Assembly (NCBI RefSeq): GCF_009687845.1
Contig: NZ_BLAD01000069.1
Span: forward strand, 1-64,000
Source of the DNA: Acrocarpospora corrugata
GTDB lineage: Bacteria > Actinomycetota > Actinomycetes > Streptosporangiales > Streptosporangiaceae
DNA length: 64,000 nucleotides
Reading direction: 5' to 3'
A program made the position numbers and the translations under genes. The number at the start of each line of letters is the position of its first letter. Within the stretch, counting starts at the first letter, position 1. This document shows positions 1-7,700 of the stretch, in pieces. The notes beneath the pieces are model-generated. The model was given only the letters and a program-made list of their open reading frames with translations, was not told the origin of the DNA and searched no databases.

Positions 1-1
1 C

Positions 2-259
2 GCCGATCAAGCGGTGCATATTACCGCGGCCTTCCAACTCGCCGGCTACCAACATGTCATTGGCACCCTGTGGCCCATCACCGACGCCACCGCCGCGCAA
101 ATAGCCGACGACTTCTACACTCGACTTACCGATGGCGGGAGGACACGGCCAAACACCGGACAAGCCGCCTATGCACTGCACCACGCCATCCAGGGAGTGC
201 GCACTGACTATCCAGCCCGCCCTTCCCTCTGGGCGGCGCACATCCATACAGGGCCATAA
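2..259 (+). CDS. CHAT domain protein, C-terminal end (partial)
   Basis: The reading frame is open from the left edge of the window, so only about 85 C-terminal residues are seen. They carry the end of a CHAT (caspase HetF-associated with TPRs) domain: the AFQLAGYQHVIGTLWPI motif that follows the catalytic cysteine, then the YALHHAI helix and the terminal WAAHIHTGP strand. The same motifs occur in the full-length CHAT protein at 9621-13244 (AFQFAGYRHVIATLWGI and WAPYVHLGP), so this is a second CHAT paralogue. It converges on the operon to its right, ending about 100 bases before that operon's last gene. The catalytic His and Cys lie outside the window, so activity cannot be judged. Confidence 0.85.
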   Translation, partial: ADQAVHITAAFQLAGYQHVIGTLWPITDATAAQIADDFYTRLTDGGRTRPNTGQAAYALHHAIQGVRTDYPARPSLWAAHIHTGP

Positions 260-361
260 CAACCCCCCTCACCGCCCGACGACGGCGATGCCCGGCTCGG
301 CCGCCAGCAGCACCCGCAGCACCTCCCCAACATCGGTCGTTGTCGGCGATGACCATTCTGA

Positions 362-1219
362 TCATGCAGGGAGCACCGCCCGTACCCGGAAGCCGTCGCC
401 GGTCGGGCCCGCTTCGAAGGTGCCGCGCTCGGCCTCGGCCCGGGCCCGCATGTCGCCCAGCCCGCGCCCGGGGACCGGCTCGGAGAATCGTCCCTCGTTG
501 GTGACGTCGATGGTGACCACGCTGTCGCTCCGGCTCACAATCACTGTGATGCGACCTTCGGCGGTGTGCCGCAGGGCGTTGGTGACCGCCTCGTGGATGA
601 TGCGGTAGCGGTTGGTCGTCAGCGCGATGTCGGTGGTGTCCAGCCGCAGGTCGCGACCGGTGGCGTGGACTCGGCCGGCCAGCGTGGCCAGCTCGGCGGC
701 CGGGTCCAGGACGCGCGGCAGACGGTCGGGGTCGGCATCAGGCGAGGTTACGAGACCTTTGCCGTCGGCTTCGGACGTCCTGTTCGCGAACATGTTCCAG
801 CTCCGGGAGACCAACGCCAAAGGCGCTCGAAGGCGGGCGGACCGCTTCTTCATGGCCGCTTCACGGTCATCTAGCGCCGCGAGGCACCTAGTGGCTTCTG
901 GATGTTCCTTTTCCGTCCGGATCGCGCGTTCCCAAACGTCGCGCGCGCTCGCGAACGACCTGTTCTGGGCGTGGATCTTCCCCAGTACGACCATGGCGTC
1001 GGCGCAGCCTGAATCGATTGCCATGACCTGCTGCAAGGCAAACGCGGCCGCTTTGGTGTCCCCTGACCTCGCCAGTCGGAGGCCCTCATTGTAGTACAGG
1101 ATGGCCCGCTGGCGAAGATAGGCGAGAATGGCCAGGTCCTGATCGCAGCCGGGGCAAAGGGTCGACGGCGCGGTCACTGTGATACGGCAGAGCGGACACG
1201 AGACCTCGAAATCACTCAT
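362..1219 (-). CDS. Zinc ribbon-TPR-GHKL (HATPase) fusion protein
   Basis: Soluble protein of about 285 residues and last gene of the CHAT/Hsp70 operon. Residues 6-25 hold a zinc ribbon (CPLC...CPGC), residues about 30-115 are TPR-like helices, and the C-terminal 120 residues are a histidine-kinase-type ATPase fold with an N box (HEAVTNALRHT) and a G2 box (GRGLGDMRARAEAERG), closest in style to NarL-associated kinases. I see no phospho-accepting dimerisation helix, no membrane segment and no response regulator next door, and the G1 box is weak (VTNEGR). It may therefore be an ATP-binding regulator or GHKL ATPase, not a true kinase. The ATG at 1219 is chosen because it follows the Hsp70 stop by one base and starts the zinc ribbon; a longer upstream frame exists but runs inside Hsp70. 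Confidence 0.75.
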   Translation of the reverse strand: MSDFEVSCPLCRITVTAPSTLCPGCDQDLAILAYLRQRAILYYNEGLRLARSGDTKAAAFALQQVMAIDSGCADAMVVLGKIHAQNRSFASARDVWERAIRTEKEHPEATRCLAALDDREAAMKKRSARLRAPLALVSRSWNMFANRTSEADGKGLVTSPDADPDRLPRVLDPAAELATLAGRVHATGRDLRLDTTDIALTTNRYRIIHEAVTNALRHTAEGRITVIVSRSDSVVTIDVTNEGRFSEPVPGRGLGDMRARAEAERGTFEAGPTGDGFRVRAVLPA

Positions 1220-1220
1220 T

Positions 1221-3770
1221 TTACGCGCCCCCCGACTCCAGCTTGGTCGGCATCTTGGAGGAGAAGTCAAGCCCTTGAACTTCTTCCCGGATCTCAGCCC
1301 ACAGCGTGAGCAGGATCCCCAACGCTGCGCGGACGTCGTCGTCCGCACCGGCGTCAAGCTTCTGGTCCACTTCTCGCAGCGCGCCCTGAACGCGATGCGT
1401 GAGCGCCGGTGTGAGCTGCCCCTGGCGCGCGAGAGTGCGGCAGAAGACGAGGATACGGACGACTTCGCCGAATCCGTCGATCAACGCATCCGCGCTGGCT
1501 GCGCTGGCCTTCGCGGACGTCCAGTCGGCTCGCTCTCGCGCCACGCCCAGTTCTTCGCTGTAGCGGGCCAGTTTGACGATGTTCTCCTGGCCGATGTACT
1601 TTCCTGCGCCGTTGATGACCGCAGTGATGAATGCGTCGGAACCTCGGATCTCCGACACCGTGCCCACCAGCTGCTCGGCCTCGGTGACCAGCATGTCCAC
1701 CGATTTCGGGCCTGGTCCCTTGATGAGTACCTGGTCGAGATCGTCGAGCAACCGGTAGAACACCTGGGACTCGGCCTCGGTCAGTTCCTGCGCCCAGCGG
1801 TCGACGAAGGCGGTGACCTTCTGGCGATGCGCCTCGATACGCTGCTGGTGCTCGGGATCCAATCGCCCGAAGTGCTGCAGTTCCACGACCTTTGTTTCCG
1901 CGCCCGCGACGCGCACCTTCACGGCTATGGTCAGGATGCGATCCGCCGACAGGCCGAAGGATACGTTGACCGGTGTGGCTCTGGGTAAGCCTTCCGGCAG
2001 CGGCAGTGTCACGTAGCCGCACAGCTGGTTCCGCTGCGCGGTGTCGTGCGGGCCTTCATAAACCGGGATCTCCAGTCGGCGCTGCCCGGTCACAGCGGTT
2101 GAGAAGTCACGCCTGTTGGGTTCAAGCGTGGGGCATGGCGTGTTCTTGGGGATGATGACGGCCATTCGCCCGTCGTTGAGTTCGATGCCCAGGTTCTGCG
2201 GGGTCACCTCGGTCGGCGGGGCGACGGAGAAGTCCTCATGGCAGGTGCCGCACGACACGGCTCCTTGCAGGTTCCTGGCCCCGCATTTGTCACATTTCAA
2301 GCCGCCTTCGTCGATGAGGATCTCGTTGCAGATCGAGCAGGACGTCGCGTTGGCCTGGTTGGCCTTGCCGCAGCGTGGGCAGGCCTGGAGCGCCCCCGCT
2401 TCAGTGGCCCGCACCGCCGGGGCCTCTGGTGCCGCGCTGGGGGATACCGCGCCCGCATCGCCGGCGGAGGAGAGTTCGTGACCGCATTTCCAGCAGGCTG
2501 TCTCGCCGTTGTCGGACAGCAGATGGCACGCCGGGCAGGCGATCTTCTCGTGGCCATCGAGCGCGGTCGCGCAGTTGGCGCAGCGCAGTGACTCCACCGG
2601 GTTCCGGATACCGCAGGCAGGGCAGTCGACCTCGCCGATGAGCGCCGCCTGGACCGCAGCGCCGAGACCGACGCACTGCATGGGGTTGACGTCCTTGCGG
2701 ATGCTGTCGGGTCCGAACATCTCGGTGAGTAGCCGCTCGACCAGCGGGATCGCGGTGGATCCGCCCACCAGCAGCACATGATCGATGTCGGCCACCGTGA
2801 GATCGGCCTCCTGGATGGCCTTGCGGGTCAGCTCCAGGGTCCGGTCGATGTGCGGCCGGATCATCTCCTCGAATTTCTCGCGGGACACCTCGGGGTTGAA
2901 ATTGACCAGGTCCTTGCCGATCACGGGCACGTTGATCTCGGCCGTCAGCTGGCTGGACAGAGTTATCTTGAGCTCCTCCGCGCTCGCCCGAATTCGTTCC
3001 ATCCCCTGGTGGTCCCCGGTCAGATCGGCACCGTGCTCCGTGCGCAGAATCTGGAGAAGGTGCCCGGCCAGGAGCCGGTCGAAGTCGTCGCCGCCCAGGA
3101 GGTTGTCGCCTTCAACGCCCAGGACGGTGAACGCGCCCTCCATGAGCAGCAGGATCGAGATGTCGAATGTTCCCCCACCCAGGTCGTACACGAGAATGGT
3201 CCGGCCATCGTTTCGATGCTCGCGGACGAGGCCGTAGGCGAGAGAGGCGGCCGTCGGCTCGTTGATGATCCGGAGCACCTGGAATCCGGCCAGCCGCCCG
3301 GCTTCCCGGGTCGCCGCCACCTGGCGCTCACCGAAGTACGCCGGAACAGTGATCACTGCCCTGGTGAACCGTTCCCGGCATCGATCCTCGGCGTCCTCCC
3401 GCAGCCGCCGGAGGACGAGCGCGGAGATCTCGATCGGTGTGTAGGCGCGCCCCCCGAACCAGACGTTGACATCCCCGTCCTGCCCCGCCGTCACCTGGTA
3501 GGGAATTCCTCGAAGGACCGCCTGGACCTCGGGGTCGGCGAACTTCCTGCCCATGAAACGTTTGATCGAATAGATGACGTTCGCGGGATCGGCCACGGAC
3601 CTGCCCCGCGCGGACGCGCCGACCAGAAGTTCGCCCCTTTTGCCACGCCCCACTACAGTTGGCGTGGAATCGCCGCTCTGCCGGTTGATCACGATTTGCG
3701 GCTCTCCGCGCCGCATGTAGGCCATGACCGAGTTGGTAGTGCCTAAATCGATGCCGAGCGTACGCTGCAC
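1221..3770 (-). CDS. Hsp70-family chaperone with four zinc ribbons between its domains
   Basis: DnaK-type ATPase of about 849 residues. The GTG start at 3770 gives the classical N-terminus (VQRTLGIDLGTTNSVMAYM) and sits one base after the stop of the GrpE-like gene; the longer frame upstream is non-homologous. Nucleotide-binding motifs are phosphate-1 (DLGTTNS), phosphate-2 (YDLGGGTFDISIL) and adenosine (LLVGGSTAIPLVERLL). Between the ATPase domain (to about residue 375) and a beta-type substrate-binding domain (starting about 515, PQNLGIELNDG) lie eight CxxC knuckles (CPAC, CANC, CPAC, CWKC, CPRC, CSIC, CDKC, CGTC), that is four zinc ribbons in place of the usual short hydrophobic linker. 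It lies in an operon with GrpE-like and J-like partners, so it is probably a dedicated chaperone for this locus and not the housekeeping DnaK. Confidence 0.9.
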   Translation of the reverse strand: MQRTLGIDLGTTNSVMAYMRRGEPQIVINRQSGDSTPTVVGRGKRGELLVGASARGRSVADPANVIYSIKRFMGRKFADPEVQAVLRGIPYQVTAGQDGDVNVWFGGRAYTPIEISALVLRRLREDAEDRCRERFTRAVITVPAYFGERQVAATREAGRLAGFQVLRIINEPTAASLAYGLVREHRNDGRTILVYDLGGGTFDISILLLMEGAFTVLGVEGDNLLGGDDFDRLLAGHLLQILRTEHGADLTGDHQGMERIRASAEELKITLSSQLTAEINVPVIGKDLVNFNPEVSREKFEEMIRPHIDRTLELTRKAIQEADLTVADIDHVLLVGGSTAIPLVERLLTEMFGPDSIRKDVNPMQCVGLGAAVQAALIGEVDCPACGIRNPVESLRCANCATALDGHEKIACPACHLLSDNGETACWKCGHELSSAGDAGAVSPSAAPEAPAVRATEAGALQACPRCGKANQANATSCSICNEILIDEGGLKCDKCGARNLQGAVSCGTCHEDFSVAPPTEVTPQNLGIELNDGRMAVIIPKNTPCPTLEPNRRDFSTAVTGQRRLEIPVYEGPHDTAQRNQLCGYVTLPLPEGLPRATPVNVSFGLSADRILTIAVKVRVAGAETKVVELQHFGRLDPEHQQRIEAHRQKVTAFVDRWAQELTEAESQVFYRLLDDLDQVLIKGPGPKSVDMLVTEAEQLVGTVSEIRGSDAFITAVINGAGKYIGQENIVKLARYSEELGVARERADWTSAKASAASADALIDGFGEVVRILVFCRTLARQGQLTPALTHRVQGALREVDQKLDAGADDDVRAALGILLTLWAEIREEVQGLDFSSKMPTKLESGGA

Positions 3771-3771
3771 G

Positions 3772-4296
3772 TCAGTCTCCGATCTCGTCTGGTTCGGTTT
3801 CACTGGTCGGATGGCGGACAACGACGACGTGGGCTCGTCGCAAGACATCTGATCTCCACATGAAACCCTCGACCGGCTGCTCGAAGACCGTCTCATCGGG
3901 CAGATGGACATGGTCCACGTAGCCAACGATGTCGGCCAGGTCCGGAGCTGGGGACATGCCGGCGAGGCGCATGGGCGTCACGCTCGCACGGGCCAGTTTT
4001 TGCAGCAGCAGACGCCGTGTGGCGGCCACCCCGTCGCTGAGCAGCTTGAGCAGCTCTGGGGATGACGCGCCTTCGACCGTACGCCGGTGGATCCGGTCGA
4101 GCGCGTCGCTGACCTCGAGCATGCCGAGAAGGAGCTCTCGCTGGGCCACATCCGCCCGTCTCCGCTCCCCCTGGAGGCTGTTTTCCAGCATCCCGCACCT
4201 GATCAAGAGCTTGGAGAAGGAATCGATCGGATCGACGCCGGATATTTCATCCGGCACTTGGATCTCCTGCTCGGTGATGGCGAAGGCTCGTTTCAT
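3772..4296 (-). CDS. GrpE-like nucleotide exchange factor
   Basis: Protein of 174 residues. The middle part (about 28-95) is a long charged helical region as in the GrpE dimer stalk, followed by a compact C-terminal domain with GYVDHV and HVVVVRHP strands in the position of the GrpE beta-wing. Similarity to GrpE is by layout and by position directly before the Hsp70 gene, so the assignment is moderately secure. The ATG at 4296 has a good GAGGAG ribosome site six bases upstream; the longer frame starting at 4326 is rejected. It presumably exchanges ADP on the neighbouring zinc-ribbon Hsp70. Confidence 0.65.
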   Translation of the reverse strand: MKRAFAITEQEIQVPDEISGVDPIDSFSKLLIRCGMLENSLQGERRRADVAQRELLLGMLEVSDALDRIHRRTVEGASSPELLKLLSDGVAATRRLLLQKLARASVTPMRLAGMSPAPDLADIVGYVDHVHLPDETVFEQPVEGFMWRSDVLRRAHVVVVRHPTSETEPDEIGD

Positions 4297-4309
4297 GAGT
4301 GCTCCTCGG

Positions 4310-4729
4310 CTACAGCGGCGGGTCAAGCGGTGGGAGAACGTCGAGGGTGACCTCGAAGCGCGGGCTCACCCGAAACGGAAGGGCCAGCGGCGGCGCCTCG
4401 AGCCAGTCCGCGCGGATCTGCTCCATCCGCAGTACGACCAGCGACGACATGGGGTATGGTGCCACCGGCTCGGCGGCCAGGAAACCGCCCTCGGGTAGAT
4501 CGGCCAGGGTTCGGCGCAGTTCGTCGACCACCTCGGCCGAATCGTGGGACAGCACGTCCGCCTCCAGCCGCCGACGCGGGTTGCGGAGCTCGTTGAACGC
4601 GTGGGTGAGGAGCTGCTGCGGGTGGCGCTTCTCGCGGGCCGCGCGCTGGTAGGCTCGTTTCACATCCCCGGCGGATGCCGATGCGGAGAGCCCCAGGATC
4701 TCGTAGGGCGATGAGTCGGGCAGGGGCAT
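4310..4729 (-). CDS. J-domain-like co-chaperone with HPQ in place of HPD
   Basis: Protein of 139 residues. Residues 8-60 follow the J-domain pattern: YEILGLSASAS (helix I), DVKRAYQRAAREKR (helix II), then HPQQ where the invariant HPD loop should be, then AFNELRNPRRR (helix III). The remaining 75 residues have no family I recognise. The start at 4729 (MPLPDSSPYEIL) places the J domain at the N-terminus, as in type III J proteins. It ends 13 bases before the GrpE-like gene. The loss of the HPD aspartate would normally abolish stimulation of Hsp70 ATPase, so it may act as a docking or regulatory J-like protein. Confidence 0.65.
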   Translation of the reverse strand: MPLPDSSPYEILGLSASASAGDVKRAYQRAAREKRHPQQLLTHAFNELRNPRRRLEADVLSHDSAEVVDELRRTLADLPEGGFLAAEPVAPYPMSSLVVLRMEQIRADWLEAPPLALPFRVSPRFEVTLDVLPPLDPPL

Positions 4730-4745
4730 TAGCGATCTCCCATCG

Positions 4746-7700
4746 TCATGGCATCCGGCCCAGAATCTGCCGGATCTGGGCATTGCCGGGATCGTGCCGC
4801 AGCGCCACTGTCAGGTCCTGTTTGGCCCCGTAGAAGTCACCGCGCTTACTTTTGTTCACCCCGCGCAGAGCCAGGCATTGCGCCAGCATCTTGCGCGTCG
4901 TGGCGGAGCCACTAAGCCCCAGCGCCTTTTCGAAGTGACCGATCGCCTCGTCGTAGCGGTCGCCATTGGTCAGCTGGACAGCATGGTTGTGATGGGCGGT
5001 GGCGAGTGCGCGGCGGGTGGGTGCGTCGTCGTCGTACCAGCGCGCCTCCTGGAACGATTTGATCGCCTTCGCTTGCTGGTCTTTCTTGGCGTGTTCCATG
5101 GCCTTGTTGAAGAGGATCAGCCCGATGCGCCGCTTGGCCTCGGCCTCGGTGGGCTCCGCGGTGGATTTCGGGTTGTGTTCGATCTCCTCGCGTATCAGCG
5201 CGATCGCCCGTGCACGATGGCCCGCGACCGCCTCAGCGCTCCCTCGCTTGACAAGAGCCGCGGCCAGGAGGAGCGCCGTGTCGTCGTCGGCCTCCCAGCG
5301 CAGCGCATCACGCAGCAATACGATGGCTTGATCCAGGTCCTCATCGGTTCCGGCTGAGAACAGTTGCATCCCGCGGTTGCCGGCCGCGACGCGCGCGAGG
5401 TGCCTGGTCTGGTCGTCGGTGGTGTACTTCAGCGCGATGCGCGCATGCTCCACCGCCTCCTTGAATTCGCTGTTGTTGTTGAGTTCCCTGGCGCGCCGCA
5501 CATACGTCGCCCCGAGATTGCTCCGTACGTCCGGGTGGTCCGGGGCCAGCCGAAGTCCTCTTTCCAGCACGGCGAGCGCCGCCGCGTAGTCACTGTCGAC
5601 GTTGGCGATCATCTTGGAATGCCGGACACTCGAGTCCGCGATCATGTCGACGTGTCCGGTGAGGTCGGCGCCCAATTCGCCGGCCCGTTCGGCGCACGAG
5701 AGCGCCTCCCCCCAGAGCTCGTCCTTGTGAAGCACGCCCGCCCTGGCGATCAAGGCTTCGATCAGCAACGGGCGGCCCGGCGGCCATGGGTCACGGTCCT
5801 CGAGTTCCTTGATCGCGTCATCCAGCCGGCGCTCGTCGATGAGATAGCGGTAGCGGCCGAGCGGCGACAACGCCGTTCTCAGTCGCTCACCCAACGGGTC
5901 GGCGAGCTTTTCCGCGACCGCCCCCAGGCTCTCGGCCATATCCTGGCCGAACGCTGTCTCGGCCAGCCGCTCAAGCAGCATCGGGCCGCAGGCGAACCCG
6001 GCCGGCCACTCGCGTGTGTGCCGCGCCGGAGCGCTTTCCGCGACCAACGCCGCGACACGCAGTTCCACTCCCCAGCGGATCTCAAGATCGCGGTAACGTG
6101 TGGCGCGTTCGACTGTGACACCCTCTGCCATAGCCCGGTCCCGCAGATCCTGAACAACGCGCTCGACCACTGCCTGGCGCACCGCCGCGACGGTCTCGTC
6201 GGTGTTCTCCCGGCCCGTCCGCGCGGCGAGTCCCATCCAGAAGGCCGGGCTGTGCAGGACCGCCGCCCAGCACGCGAGCAGCAGGTGCCATGCGTCGTCG
6301 GCGCTTTCCCTGGCGAGGACGTGGTGGTAGGCGGTAATGGCGATGCGCCGGATGAGCCGGAGGTCGGCCGGACGTCGCCGCCACTCCTCTCGCCAGATCG
6401 TCAGCGACTCCTCGTGGCGGCCGAGCCGCGCATCTTCCATCGCGCGCCAGTCCCGCAACAGCAAGCTCGCCCGCTGACCGTGGTCGGACGCCGGATCGAG
6501 CCGCAGGACCTCGGTGATGTCATCGGAGACCGCTTCCACATCGGGTTCGCGAACGCGGATCGCGGCACGATGTACATGCATCCGGGCTACCGCGCCGCGC
6601 AACGGCGCATCAAAGACCGGGAGGTTTCGCAGGGGTGTCAGTATGTGCAGCGCTCCGTCGAAATCTCCCTGTTCCGCCAGAATGAGGCCTAGATGGCGGG
6701 CGCTTCCCATGCCCGCGTTCCGGTGTTGCCTGGCCACCCATCCCTTCAGCGCGTCGGCCGCCGTGTCCAGCCTGCCGGTCTTGCCGGCCCAGCTGGCAAT
6801 CGCCGTGAACGAGGCGGTCAGGCAAGGGCCGCAGCGGGCGCAACCGTGATCATCGGTCATCCCATGGGTGGCGCAGAAAGCCCGACCGCACTGACCGCAG
6901 GACCGGGCCGAGACTTCCCCGCACTCCTGGGAGTGGCAGGCGAGCCGCGATGTCCCGGCCGTGGGGGCGTTGGCTTCGAGGGAGCGGCAGTACGCGCCCA
7001 GCGCCTGCGCCCACTGCCCTCGCCGGGCGGCCAGTTCGCCACGTGCGACGTGATACGCGGGCCCGATGACGGCGGCGTGAGTCTCCAGATCATCCAAGAG
7101 CGACCCGGCCTCCGTGGTCCAGCCAAGGGCCAACTGGGCGAGCGCGAGATGATATTTCGCCCGCTGCCGAAGCGCCTCTCCCGGCAGCGGCGACAGCAAG
7201 GCGGACACGGCGTCGGCGGCACCGTCGAGAAGGGCCGCCACCGCCAGGTAGTGCCCGGGCCTGTTGTCCCCGGCGCCCAGCTCCCGTGCGCGGGCCAGCG
7301 CGCCGCGATGGCCGCCACTTGTCCGGTGCGCGCAGAGCTGGACAGTTCCATCCCGCAGGCATGCCTCGACCAGGGCGATCCGGAATGTCTCCCGATCCGG
7401 ATCCATCGAATGGCACAGTTCCCAGTAGCGACGAGCCGAGCCGTAGGCTCCCGCTTCCAGATCGGCGCGCGCCTGCAGATCCCACGCTGCCACCAGGTTT
7501 CCACGCAGAACGGCATCCCGTTCGCCGCCCGAAGCGTTGGCGTGGAGCCGTGCCCACAGGGAGACGGCGGTGGCCATGTCGCCGAGACGAGCGTGTCCCA
7601 AAGCGCAGTGGAAGCGAGCACTGTCCCAGGAGCCCGCGTGCGGTCGAGCATCGGCGTCGCCGGATTCCCGGGCAAGCACCGTCTTCAGGGTGCCCACCCC

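Noticed and set aside
362-1219. Classical two-component sensor kinase
   Set aside because: No phospho-acceptor histidine domain, no membrane sensor and no response regulator nearby.
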